Of a DNA stretch of 64,000 nt, positions 25,380-33,052 are shown in pieces; position 1 is the first letter of the stretch, and the number at the start of each line of letters is the position of its first letter. Position numbers and translations under genes: made by a program. The stretch is from Streptomyces sp. CB02414 (GTDB taxonomy: Bacteria > Actinomycetota > Actinomycetes > Streptomycetales > Streptomycetaceae), in assembly GCF_001905385.1 (NCBI RefSeq), contig NZ_LIPF01000003.1, forward strand, positions 310,001-374,000, in the 5' to 3' direction. The notes beneath the pieces were generated by a model. The model was not told the origin of the DNA, did no database searches, and saw only the letters and a program-made list of their open reading frames with translations.

Positions 25380-26255
25380 TCACGGCGCCCGCAGCGCGTC
25401 CACCGCGATCCGCGCCGCCGTGCCGATCACCGCGTCCGCCGCCGGGAGGGTGGCCGCCGGGTTGGCGGTGCGGGTGAAGACGGCCACGGCGTAGCGGCCG
25501 CCGTCGGGGTACTCGACGACGCCGACCTCGTTGCGCAGGGTCGGCAGGGTGCCGGTCTTGCCGGCCACGTGTACGTCGTCGAAGGGGAAGCCGGAGGCCA
25601 GGCGGTGCGGCCAGACCTGGAGGCCCATGACGCGGCGCATCGCGGCGCCGTACTCCGCAGGGCACGTCTCGTCCCGCCACAGCGCGCCGAGCAGCCGGGT
25701 CATGTCCCGGGGGGTGCTGCGGTTGGTGCGGGCCGGGTCCAGGGCGCGCAGCCGGGTGATGACGTGCGGGTCGGTCAGCGCCCGGGTGCCGGCCGGCCCG
25801 GCGTCCTCGCGCATGGTGCCGAGCATCTCGCCGAAGCCGTACACCGCCCGCGTGCGGGTGAGGCCCAGCCGGGCCGTGGTGCGGTTGACGGCGTCCAGTC
25901 CCACCCGGCGCAGCAGCAGGTCGGCGGCGGTGTTGTCGCTGACGGACATCATCAGCAGCGCCGCGTCGCGCAGCGACAGCCGGACCGGGTCCAGCATCGC
26001 CGCGAGCCCCGTGGGTCCGGGGGTGCGCCCGGCCGGCGGACACTCCACCCGCTCGGTCAGGTCGATCTCCCCGGCCGCCGCCAGCTCGTGCAGGGTCACC
26101 AGTACGCACACCTTGTGGACACTGGCCGTGCACACCGGCTGGTCGGCCCCGGCCTCGACCTGCGCACCGGAGTCGATGTCCACGGCGTGCAGCCACCCGG
26201 TGACCCCGGCGTCGGCGAAGGCGGCGCCCAGCCGGGCGGCGGTGGTGTCGGTCAT
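25380..26255 (-). CDS. Class A beta-lactamase-like serine hydrolase
   Basis: A 291-aa serine beta-lactamase-fold protein. The active-site SxxK is SVHK (in CTASVHKVCVL, about residue 45-48), SDN lies in MMSVSDNTAADLLL, and KTG in HVAGKTGTLPT. No signal peptide is recognisable, so unless the start is wrong it is cytoplasmic; secreted Streptomyces class A enzymes have one. An obvious ExxLN omega-loop motif is not clear. Substrate could be a beta-lactam, a peptide or an ester. Its start overlaps the stop of the LysR gene by 4 nt, so the two are co-translated, which suggests the regulator controls it. Confidence 0.85.
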   Translation of the reverse strand: MTDTTAARLGAAFADAGVTGWLHAVDIDSGAQVEAGADQPVCTASVHKVCVLVTLHELAAAGEIDLTERVECPPAGRTPGPTGLAAMLDPVRLSLRDAALLMMSVSDNTAADLLLRRVGLDAVNRTTARLGLTRTRAVYGFGEMLGTMREDAGPAGTRALTDPHVITRLRALDPARTNRSTPRDMTRLLGALWRDETCPAEYGAAMRRVMGLQVWPHRLASGFPFDDVHVAGKTGTLPTLRNEVGVVEYPDGGRYAVAVFTRTANPAATLPAADAVIGTAARIAVDALRAP

Positions 26256-27214
26256 AGCCAGAACTCCGATGCCGGGCGAAGGTGCAGTGGCCGGGCGGGT
26301 GCCTCGGAGTGGGCGCCGGCCGTGGTGCGCAGGGCGTGGGTGGCGGCGTCGGCGAAGGCGTCGACGGCGGCGTCGCCGCGCCCCTTGGGCCAGGCCGCGG
26401 AGTGCCGCCAGGCCGGCGGGGCCCCGGCCAGCGGACGCCAGACCAGGTCCTGGTCGCCGGGGGCCACGAGCCGGGTGTCGCGAGGGCCGAGGGCGACGGC
26501 ACCGGACGACAGGACCAGGCCGCGGATGAAGCTGGCCCCCTGGCCGTGCCGTACGGCGGTGGGCGTGTAGCCGCCCCGGGCGCAGGCGGTGAGCAGGTCG
26601 TCGTAGACCGCGGGAGCGTCCGCGCGCGGGAAGAGGACCAGGTCGTAGCCGCTGAGGGCGGCGAGCGGCACCTCCTCCAGCTCCGTCTGCGGGGCGCCGC
26701 GCGGCAGCAGTACGCCGAGGTCGCGGCGGAGCACCGGACCCAGTTCCAGCCCGGTGACGTCGCAGGGGTGGTGGATGAGGCCGACGTCCAGTTCACGGGC
26801 GGCGAAGGCGGCGAGCTGCTGGGCGGTGGTCAGCTCGTGCAGCTCCAGTTCGAGCCCCGGGTGCCGGTGCCGGAAGCCGGCCAGCAGCGCGGCGACGGTC
26901 TCGCCGGAGATGTCGGGGGACAGGGCGGCGCGCAGCAGACCGCTCTCGCCGTCCCGGATACGGCGCGCGGCGGTCCGCAGGGACTCGGCGCGGGCGAGCA
27001 GCTCGCGGGCCTCGGCCAGCAGCAGCGTCCCCGCCTCGGTGATCGTCACCCGGCGGCTGGAGCGTTCGAAGAGCCGGACGCCCAGCTCCTTCTCCAGCCG
27101 TTGGATGCGCTGCGACAGGGGCGGCTGGGCCATGCCGAGTCGGGCGGCGGCACGCCCGAAGTGTGACTCTTCTGCAACAGCCACAAAGCACTCCAGGTGC
27201 CGCACCAGGTCCAC
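26252..27214 (-). CDS. LysR-family regulator
   Basis: A 320-aa regulator. The N-terminal winged helix (HLECFVAVAEESHFGRAAARLGMAQPPLSQ in part as FGRAAARLGMAQPPLSQRI, LEKELGVRLFERSSRRVTIT) is followed by a two-lobed effector domain (ISGETVAALLAGFRHRHPGLELEL in part as LLAGFRHRHPGLELEL; LDVGLIHHP; FIRGLVLSSGAVALGP). The effector is unknown. It is divergent from the esterase gene at 27300 and overlaps the beta-lactamase-like gene downstream, the classic position for controlling both itself and the divergent gene. A link to beta-lactam sensing, as with BlaA of S. cacaoi, is only an analogy. Confidence 0.93.
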   Translation of the reverse strand: MDLVRHLECFVAVAEESHFGRAAARLGMAQPPLSQRIQRLEKELGVRLFERSSRRVTITEAGTLLLAEARELLARAESLRTAARRIRDGESGLLRAALSPDISGETVAALLAGFRHRHPGLELELHELTTAQQLAAFAARELDVGLIHHPCDVTGLELGPVLRRDLGVLLPRGAPQTELEEVPLAALSGYDLVLFPRADAPAVYDDLLTACARGGYTPTAVRHGQGASFIRGLVLSSGAVALGPRDTRLVAPGDQDLVWRPLAGAPPAWRHSAAWPKGRGDAAVDAFADAATHALRTTAGAHSEAPARPLHLRPASEFWL

Positions 27215-27224
27215 GAACAGTAAT

Positions 27225-27258
27225 CATATCGGGGATTGATCGAACCGACATTGATATG
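27225..27258. promoter_or_regulatory. Candidate LysR operator in divergent promoter
   Basis: CATATC (27225-27230) and its reverse complement GATATG (27253-27258) flank an AT-richer centre containing GATTGATC. The site lies between the LysR start (27214) and the esterase start (27300), an unusually AT-rich spot in this window. Confidence 0.45.
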
Positions 27259-27299
27259 CATCTTGGACAGAGGGCCCGCGGGGTTGCTCTCCTCGGGAC

Positions 27300-28301
27300 A
27301 TGCGCTCCCTCCGTGACCTCCTGTCCCGCCCCCGCCGGTGGCCCGGCGCGCTCGCCCTCGCCCTCGTCCTCCCGCTGGCCGGCTGTGCCACCGAGCCCGA
27401 GCCTCCGGACGCCTCGCCGTCGTCGGCGAGCGCCCCGGCCCGCAGCGGGGGTACGGCCTCCGCGGCGCCGGACGTCCGCGCCGAGCTGCGCGTGGACGGC
27501 CGCACCCGCGAGTACCTGCTGCACCGGCCCGCCCCCGCCGACGGCCCCAGGCCCCTCGTCATCGCCTTCCACGGCCGCGGCTCCGACGCCGCCGAACTGC
27601 GCGAGCAGAGCCGCCTGGAGCGGGCCGCCGGGGCGCGCGGCATGCTCGTCGCCTACCCCGAGGGCATCGACAGCGGCTGGGGCGCGGGCACGCAGGAGAC
27701 CCCGCAGCGCCCGGACCCCGGTCTGGACGTCCGGTTCACCGAGGCGCTGATCGAGCACCTGGTGCGCACCGAGCACGCCGACCCTGAGCGCGTCTACGTC
27801 GCCGGGTTCTCCAACGGCGGCTCCATGGCGCTCCGCATGGCCGCCGAGCGGCCCGGTCTGCTGGCGGGAGCGGCCTCGGTCGCCGGCCAGTTGCCCGCGG
27901 GAGCGGCGGCGGTGGAGCCCACCGGCGGCATCCCGGTCATGGTCGTCTACGGCGCCGACGACCCCGTGCGCCCGATCGGGGGCTGGCCTTCCCCGCCGCC
28001 GGACCCGAAGGAGCCGATCCTGCCGAGCCGGTCGGCCCGGGACACGGCGGAGGCGTTCGCCGAGGCGGGCGGCGCGGGGGAGCCGGTCACCGAGGAGGAG
28101 AAGGGGTACGACCGCACGGTCTGGCAGCTGAAGGACGCGTCCGGTCCGGGCCGGGCCCCCGGCGACGTCCGGCTCCTCGTCGTCCACGGCGGCGGCCACA
28201 CCTGGCCGGGCTCCTCCTTCGTCCCGGACGCGCGGCTTGGTCCCACCAGCGACGCCCTGGACGCCACCGACACGATCCTCGACTTCTTCGCCGCCCGCTG
28301 A
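27300..28301 (+). CDS. LpqC-like esterase lipoprotein (PHB depolymerase family)
   Basis: A 333-aa exported lipoprotein. The signal ends LVLPLAGCATE (lipobox LAGC near residue 29). The alpha/beta-hydrolase domain has the oxyanion region VIAFHGRGSDAAEL, the nucleophile elbow AGFSNGGSMA, VVYGADDPVRP for the acid, and VVHGGGHTWPGS for the His. This is the polyhydroxybutyrate-depolymerase/feruloyl-esterase-like group that includes mycobacterial LpqC. The ribosome site is weak (GGGA). Regulated possibly by the divergent LysR protein. Confidence 0.9.
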   Translation: MRSLRDLLSRPRRWPGALALALVLPLAGCATEPEPPDASPSSASAPARSGGTASAAPDVRAELRVDGRTREYLLHRPAPADGPRPLVIAFHGRGSDAAELREQSRLERAAGARGMLVAYPEGIDSGWGAGTQETPQRPDPGLDVRFTEALIEHLVRTEHADPERVYVAGFSNGGSMALRMAAERPGLLAGAASVAGQLPAGAAAVEPTGGIPVMVVYGADDPVRPIGGWPSPPPDPKEPILPSRSARDTAEAFAEAGGAGEPVTEEEKGYDRTVWQLKDASGPGRAPGDVRLLVVHGGGHTWPGSSFVPDARLGPTSDALDATDTILDFFAAR

Positions 28302-28323
28302 CCGGTTCCGGCGGCCGGCCCGC

Positions 28324-28383
28324 CTCGACCGGACCCGACTCGACCGGACCCGCCTCGACCGGACCCGACTCGACCCGACCGGC
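28324..28383. repeat. 15-bp tandem repeats between esterase and PBP genes
   Basis: Unit CTCGACCGGACCCGM repeats at 28324, 28339 and 28354, with a degenerate fourth copy at 28369. The array ends about 15 nt before the ribosome site (AGGAAAAG) of the penicillin-binding protein gene. Confidence 0.8.
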
Positions 28384-28411
28384 CCCGACCCACGGACAGG
28401 AAAAGACGCTG

Positions 28412-30049
28412 ATGCAGGACATGCCTCACCTCACCCCTCCCTCCCGTCGCAGGCCCCGCAACGGCGCGCGTGCCGTCGCCGCCGTGGGGGTCGTGCTCGC
28501 GATCGCCGCGGGCGGTTCGTACGCCGCCGGGTTCGGTCCCTTCGCGCGCGGCGACGACGGCCCCGACCCCGCCGCGCTGAGACAGGCGCGCGCCTTCCTC
28601 GCCGACTGGTCCGCCGGGCGCCTGCCGAGCGCGGCCGGCCGCACCACCAGCCCCGGTACGGCCGAGGAGGTGCTGCAGAGCTTCACCGCGGGCCTCGACA
28701 TCGACAAGCCCGGGCTGACGGCGGCCGAGGACGCGAAGGAGGCCGAGGACGGCGCCCTCACGGTCCCCTTCACCGCGAAGATGCCGGTCAAGGGCCTGGG
28801 CACCTGGACGTACGAGTCCGAACTGCCGCTGCGCGAGCAGAAGGACGGCGCCTGGAAGGTGGACTGGCGGCTGTCACTGGTCCACCCGCGGCTGAGCGAC
28901 ACCGAGAAGTTCCGCCTGGAGCGCGAGGAGACGCCCCCGCCGAAGGTCACCGACCGCCACGGTGTCTCCGTCGCGGACGGCTCCTACCCGTCCCTGACCC
29001 CGCTGTTGGGCAGGCTCGCCGGGAAGTCCGGCGGCGGGCCGCGCGGCGCGGTGGAACTCGTCGACCGGGCCACCGGCGAGACCGTGCGCACCGAGGCGTC
29101 CTTCGGCGAGGAACCCGACCCGGTGACCGCCGACGAGCCCGTGCGCACCACCCTGGACGCCACCTGGCAGGCGGCGGCCGAGAAGGCGCTGGCGGCGGCC
29201 GACGGCAAGAACGCCGCGCTCGTCGCCCTCCGCGTCGACAACGGCGAGGTCCTCGCCCTCGCCAACTCCCCCGCCTCCGGCTTCAACCGCGCCGCCTCCG
29301 GCACCTACGCGCCCGGCTCCACCTGGAAGATCGTCACCAGCAGCGCCCTGCTGCTCAAGGGCGCGGTGAAGCCCGATGACGTCGTGGACTGCCCCAAGTA
29401 CCTGACGGTCGGCAAGGAGTTCCACAACGTGGAGATGTCCGAGTTCCCCGGCGCCACGTTCCGCAAGGACTTCACGGAGTCCTGCAACACCGCCTTCATC
29501 AGCCTGCGCGGCAAGCTCGACGAGGGGGAGCTGGGCGAGGTCGCCCGCACCTACTTCGGGGTCGGCCAGGAGTGGCACATCGGCATCCCGACGTACGACG
29601 GGTCGGTGCCGGTGCCCAAGGACGAGACGGAGAAGGCCGCGTCGATGATCGGGCAGGGCCGTGTCCAGGCCAACCCGCTGATCATGGCGTCGGTGACCGC
29701 CACCGCGGTCTCCGGCGAGTTCCACCAGCCGTCGGTCACCGCCGGGAACGAGGACGGGACCCGTACCGAGCCGCTGCCCGACGAAATCGTCAGCGAGCTG
29801 CGCGAGCTGATGCGGGCCACCGTCACCGACGGCACCGCGCGCGTCCTGGCCGACCTGCCCGGCGAGATCGGTGCGAAGACCGGTACCGCCGAGGTCTCCG
29901 ACGACCAGGACAACAACGGCTGGATGGTCGCCCACCGCGGCAACGTGGCCGTCGCCGTGGTCGTCGAGGAAGGCGTCACCGGCGGCGGCTCGGCGGGGCC
30001 GATCGTGCACAGCCTGCTGTCCGCCGTGCCCGAGGACCCGTCGTCCTGA
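28412..30049 (+). CDS. Class B-like penicillin-binding protein with NTF2-like domain
   Basis: A 545-aa membrane-anchored transpeptidase: one N-terminal helix (AVAAVGVVLAIAAGGSYAAG), an NTF2/MecA-N-like domain (about residues 50-165, LRQARAFLADWSAGRL...), a short dimerisation part, then a transpeptidase domain with STWK (GSTWKIVTS, near residue 307), SCN (FTESCNTAF) and KTGT (GAKTGTAEVS). It cross-links peptidoglycan or binds beta-lactams. The ribosome site AGGAAAAG is 6 nt upstream of ATG 28412. A beta-lactamase-like gene lies 2 kb away. Confidence 0.93.
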   Translation: MQDMPHLTPPSRRRPRNGARAVAAVGVVLAIAAGGSYAAGFGPFARGDDGPDPAALRQARAFLADWSAGRLPSAAGRTTSPGTAEEVLQSFTAGLDIDKPGLTAAEDAKEAEDGALTVPFTAKMPVKGLGTWTYESELPLREQKDGAWKVDWRLSLVHPRLSDTEKFRLEREETPPPKVTDRHGVSVADGSYPSLTPLLGRLAGKSGGGPRGAVELVDRATGETVRTEASFGEEPDPVTADEPVRTTLDATWQAAAEKALAAADGKNAALVALRVDNGEVLALANSPASGFNRAASGTYAPGSTWKIVTSSALLLKGAVKPDDVVDCPKYLTVGKEFHNVEMSEFPGATFRKDFTESCNTAFISLRGKLDEGELGEVARTYFGVGQEWHIGIPTYDGSVPVPKDETEKAASMIGQGRVQANPLIMASVTATAVSGEFHQPSVTAGNEDGTRTEPLPDEIVSELRELMRATVTDGTARVLADLPGEIGAKTGTAEVSDDQDNNGWMVAHRGNVAVAVVVEEGVTGGGSAGPIVHSLLSAVPEDPSS

Positions 30050-30077
30050 GCCTCCGCCGGTGTGCGGGGGCGTGCGG

Positions 30078-30332
30078 TCAGCCCTGGGCGCCGCCGCCCC
30101 GGCCGCCGGTGGTGCCGTCGGTCTCCCCGCGCTCGACCGTCTCGCCGCGGATCACGCGCGGCTCCCCGCGGTCCTCGGCCGGTGTCCGCTCCTCGTCCTT
30201 CATCGCGCGGGCCTCGGCCTTGAGGATGCGCGCCGACTTGCCCGCCGAGCGGGTCAGCTCGGGGAGCTTCTTGGCGGCGAGGACGGCTATGACGACGATG
30301 AGAATGATCGCGAGTTCGCTCAGTCCGAACAC
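30078..30332 (-). CDS. tatA: TatA-family translocase subunit
   Basis: An 84-aa Tat component: FGLSELAIILIVVIAVLAAKKLPELTRSAGKSARILKAE gives the short membrane helix, the glycine-poor hinge and the amphipathic helix (in part: LPELTRSAGKSARILKAE), then an acidic tail. No tatB or tatC is nearby, so it is a stand-alone extra copy as often found in Streptomyces. GTG 30332 follows CAGGGAG. A 22-bp palindrome lies 97 bp upstream. Confidence 0.92.
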   Translation of the reverse strand: MFGLSELAIILIVVIAVLAAKKLPELTRSAGKSARILKAEARAMKDEERTPAEDRGEPRVIRGETVERGETDGTTGGRGGGAQG

Positions 30333-30428
30333 GGCGCTCCCTGGTGGCGTACGGCGGTGCGGACCCGCGGCAGGGCCCGCACGGAATCTACGGCATGGCG
30401 GAGTGCGGCGGAGACGAACCCGGGAAAA

Positions 30429-30450
30429 GTTTCTACAAGCTTGTAGAAAC
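30429..30450. promoter_or_regulatory. 22-bp perfect palindrome, TTCTACA-type
   Basis: GTTTCTACAAG followed by its exact reverse complement. It begins 3 nt past the spo0M stop codon and 97 bp upstream of tatA. It could fold as a terminator for spo0M, but the same TTCTACA-N4-TGTAGAA core occurs upstream of glsB-like (44305) and, degenerate, of spo0M (31497), which favours a protein-binding site. Confidence 0.6.
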
Positions 30451-30452
30451 TG

Positions 30453-31391
30453 TCAGCCTTCTTCCCCCTCTCCTTCACCCTCGAAGAAGTCACCCACCTC
30501 GTCGACGACCTCGGCGGCCACCACCCCGCCGGCGACCCCGCCGGCGACCCCGCCGGCGACCCCCACCGCGAGCCCGGACTCGTGCCCGTACACGGCGTGG
30601 GAGCCGTACGACGCCCGGTGCTCCACCAGCTCCTGGACCCAGCCCTCGACCAGGGCGTTCCAGTCCTGCGGCCCGGACGGCCCCTCGTGCGGCACGGTGA
30701 AGCGGCTGAGGGCGTCGTGGCCGTCGGTGAACAGGCCGCCGCGCTTGTCCGCCTCCAGCACCACCTCGAGGGCGCCGGGCACGGCCAGGAAGGTCAGCTC
30801 GATCTCGTTGACCTGGTGGGCGTACCGCTCGGGCGGGGTGAGCTCGATCTCCTGGTAGAAGGGCAGCTGCTGCCCGGTGCCGCCGATGCGGCCGTACTCC
30901 AGGTCGGCGGACTCGAAGCCGAAGCCGAGCTGCCCGAAGGCCTCCAGCACCGCCTCCTGGGCGGGCAGCGGCATCACGGTCAGCGGGTCCAGGTCACCCT
31001 TGTCGCGGGCGCCGGCCACCGCCAGCTCGGTGCGCACCCCGAGCACGATCCCCAGCGGCTGACCGTGCAGCTCGGTCACCGGGGTCTCCCAGGGCAGCGG
31101 CACCGAGAATGGCACCTCCTGTCGCGCGCCCGCGGCCAGCCGGAAGGGGCCGCCGACGGTGTGCCGGCCGAAGGCGACGACGCCCTCGCCCTCCCCGTGC
31201 TCGCCGTGCTCGGTCTCGACCCGGGCCACCAGCTCCAGCACGATGTGCTCGACGTCCTGGTCGGTGGTGCCGCCGACGAGCTCGACCCGGCCGGACAGCG
31301 CGCCCCCGGGCCGGGCGGCGCCCGGGTCGAGGACCGTGTCCACCGTGGGTCCGCCCACGCCGAGGGAACCGAGCAGCCGCTTGAACACCAT
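30453..31391 (-). CDS. spo0M: Spo0M-family sporulation protein
   Basis: A 312-aa protein with the arrestin-like Spo0M fold: VFKRLLGSLGVGGPTVDTVL at the start, PGGALSGRVELVGG, EIVL-type strands, PFSVPLPWETPVT, and LGFGFESADLE. In Bacillus Spo0M restrains sporulation entry; Streptomyces copies are poorly studied. The C-terminus has a VAGG repeat (three copies of a 12-nt unit, 30530-30565) and an acidic EGEGEGEEG end. ATG 31391 lies 11 nt after AAGGAG; the GTG at 31403 would overlap that site. Four 17-bp iterons (31411-31478) and a TTCTACA-like dyad (31497-31515) lie upstream. Confidence 0.9.
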   Translation of the reverse strand: MVFKRLLGSLGVGGPTVDTVLDPGAARPGGALSGRVELVGGTTDQDVEHIVLELVARVETEHGEHGEGEGVVAFGRHTVGGPFRLAAGARQEVPFSVPLPWETPVTELHGQPLGIVLGVRTELAVAGARDKGDLDPLTVMPLPAQEAVLEAFGQLGFGFESADLEYGRIGGTGQQLPFYQEIELTPPERYAHQVNEIELTFLAVPGALEVVLEADKRGGLFTDGHDALSRFTVPHEGPSGPQDWNALVEGWVQELVEHRASYGSHAVYGHESGLAVGVAGGVAGGVAGGVVAAEVVDEVGDFFEGEGEGEEG

Positions 31392-31410
31392 CGAGGCGTT
31401 CACTCCTTAC

Positions 31411-31478
31411 GTTCGTGCGGGAAACATGTCCGTGCGGGAAACGAGTCCGTGCGGGGAACAGGACCGTGCGGGAACAAC
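31411..31478. repeat. Four 17-bp direct repeats (iterons) upstream of spo0M
   Basis: Units start at 31411, 31428, 31445 and 31462 and share CGTGCGGG(G/A)AAC. They are contiguous, with at most a few mismatches, and end 20 nt before the spo0M start on its upstream side. The 17-bp pitch is close to 1.6 helical turns; they could be operator sites or untranslated-leader structure. Confidence 0.8.
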
Positions 31479-31496
31479 CGGGACCGTCCGGCCGTT

Positions 31497-31515
31497 CTCT
31501 ACAGGCGGGTAGAAG
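31497..31515. promoter_or_regulatory. Degenerate TTCTACA-type dyad upstream of spo0M
   Basis: CTCTACA, a 4-nt GGCG spacer, then GGTAGAAG: the arrangement of the dyads at 30429 and 44305 with one mismatch in the right arm. It lies 106 bp upstream of the spo0M start. Confidence 0.4.
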
Positions 31516-31631
31516 CATAGGGGTCGAAGGACTCCCCTTGTTTTTGCTCGTCCTTTACCATGAGGACTGACCCCTCGGGCGGCCGGCCGGCACCGGCGCC
31601 CACCGACCCCGTTAAGGAGTCCCGTTCCGTA

Positions 31632-31715
31632 ATGGAGCCTCCCAGTACCGGCCGTGCCACGGCCGTCCCGCCAGTTCCCCCGTATGCGCGTGAGGGAAGC
31701 GGGGTGGCACGGTGA
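31632..31715 (+). CDS. Putative proline-rich leader peptide
   Basis: A 27-codon frame (ATG 31632, AAGGAG 12 nt upstream) whose TGA overlaps the GTG start of the CNNM gene. The peptide is Pro-rich with a VPPVPPYA run. Proline-rich leaders that stall ribosomes control some magnesium transporter genes in enterobacteria; the downstream gene here is a CorC/CNNM-type protein, so a similar device is possible. The frame is open further back to ATG 31560, and GC bias alone could explain it. Confidence 0.35.
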   Translation: MEPPSTGRATAVPPVPPYAREGSGVAR

Positions 31716-33052
31716 CCGAGGTCCTGCTGCTCCTGCTGGCCCTCCTCCTCACCCTGGCCTGCGCCGTCTTCGTCGCGGCCGAGTTCTCCCTCACCACCGT
31801 CGAGCGCTCCGACCTGGAGCGTGCCGCCGAGTCCGGTGAGCGCGGCGCCGACGGCGCCCTGAAGGCCGTACGGTCCCTGACCCTCCAGCTCTCCGGAGCC
31901 CAGCTCGGCATCACCGTGACCTCCCTGGTCATCGGCATGCTGGCCGAGCCGTCGGTCGCCGTGCTGCTGCGCGGCCCGCTGACGGCGATCGGCCTGGGCG
32001 GTGCCGCCTCGACGGTGGCGACCGTGCTCGGCGTGGTCGTCTCCACCGTCGTCCTGATGGTCGTCGGCGAGCTGGTCCCCAAGAACTGGGCGATCTCCCG
32101 CCCGCTGGCCGTCGCGAAGGTCGTCGCGGCCCCGCAGCGCGGCTTCACCACCGCCTTCGGTCCCTTCATCCGGCACCTCAACAACACGGCCAACCGTTTC
32201 GTGCGCCGCTTCGGCCTGGAACCGGCCGAGGAGCTGGCGTCCGCCCGCAGCGCCGAGGAACTGGTCGCCCTGGCCCAGCACTCGGCCGCCGAGGGCGCCC
32301 TGGAGGCCGACTCGGCCGAGCTGTTCGTGCGCACCCTGCACCTGAGCGAGCTGACCGCGGAGAACGTCATGACCCCGCGCGTGGACGTCAAGGCCCTGGA
32401 GGCCCACGCCACCGCCGCCGACGCCGCGAACCTCTCGCACGCCACCGGCCTGTCCCGCTTCCCGGTCTACCGGGACAGCCTCGACGAGGTCATCGGCACC
32501 GTGCACATCCGCGACGTGCTGGCCCTGGAGCCGGACAAGCGCCGGTCCACCCCCGTCACCGAGCTGGCCACCGCGCCGCTGCTGGTGCCGGACAGCCTGC
32601 CCGCCGACCGGCTGCTGGAGCGCATGCGCGAGACCCGCACCATGGCCGTCGTCATCGACGAGTACGGCGGCACGGCGGGCGTGGCCACGGTCGAGGACAT
32701 CGTGGAGGAGGTCGTCGGCGAGGTCCGCGACGAGCACGACCCGGTCGAGATACCGGATCTGCTCCCCGCCCCCGCCGAGGCCGACGGCCGCGCCGCCTGG
32801 GAGGCCGACGGCTCGCTGCGCCTGGACCACCTGGAGCGCATCGGCCTGACCGCGCCGGAGGGACCGTACGAGACCCTGGCCGGCCTGGTCGCCACCCAGC
32901 TGGCCCGCATCCCCGCCAAGGGGGACGTCATCGACCTGGACGGCTGGCGCCTGGACGTCCTCGACGTCGACCACCACCGCGCCGACCGTCTGCGGATCAC
33001 CGCGCCCGCGCCGGTCATGCCGGCCGACCGGGAGCCGGAGGCCGCCCGATGA
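31712..33052 (+). CDS. CNNM/CorC-type hemolysin-family membrane protein
   Basis: A 446-aa protein: a DUF21 membrane domain (residues about 1-190, with FVAAEFSLTTVERS, QLGITVTSLVIGML and VGELVPKNWAIS), a CBS pair (MTPRVDVKALE to VIGTVHIRDVLAL, and MAVVIDEYGGTAGVATVEDIVEEVVGE in part as VVIDEYGGTAGVATVEDIVE), and a C-terminal CorC_HlyC domain (GSLRLDHLERIGLTAP). The family handles Mg2+/Co2+ efflux or other cation homeostasis. It overlaps the next gene by 4 nt (ATGA); the two are an operon of paralogues. Confidence 0.92.
   Translation: MTEVLLLLLALLLTLACAVFVAAEFSLTTVERSDLERAAESGERGADGALKAVRSLTLQLSGAQLGITVTSLVIGMLAEPSVAVLLRGPLTAIGLGGAASTVATVLGVVVSTVVLMVVGELVPKNWAISRPLAVAKVVAAPQRGFTTAFGPFIRHLNNTANRFVRRFGLEPAEELASARSAEELVALAQHSAAEGALEADSAELFVRTLHLSELTAENVMTPRVDVKALEAHATAADAANLSHATGLSRFPVYRDSLDEVIGTVHIRDVLALEPDKRRSTPVTELATAPLLVPDSLPADRLLERMRETRTMAVVIDEYGGTAGVATVEDIVEEVVGEVRDEHDPVEIPDLLPAPAEADGRAAWEADGSLRLDHLERIGLTAPEGPYETLAGLVATQLARIPAKGDVIDLDGWRLDVLDVDHHRADRLRITAPAPVMPADREPEAAR

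Larger units (their letters stand above)
31392..31631. other. Divergent regulatory region of spo0M and the CNNM operon
   Basis: About 320 bp separate the two annotated genes. It holds the spo0M ribosome site, four iterons, a dyad, and on the other side a T-rich stretch (31535-31558) that probably carries the CNNM promoter. A TACCAT element at 31556-31561 is a possible minus-10 box. Confidence 0.5.

Noticed and set aside
30429..30450. Palindrome as nothing more than the spo0M terminator
   Set aside because: The position fits, but the same core occurs at 44305 between two divergent starts where a terminator makes no sense.
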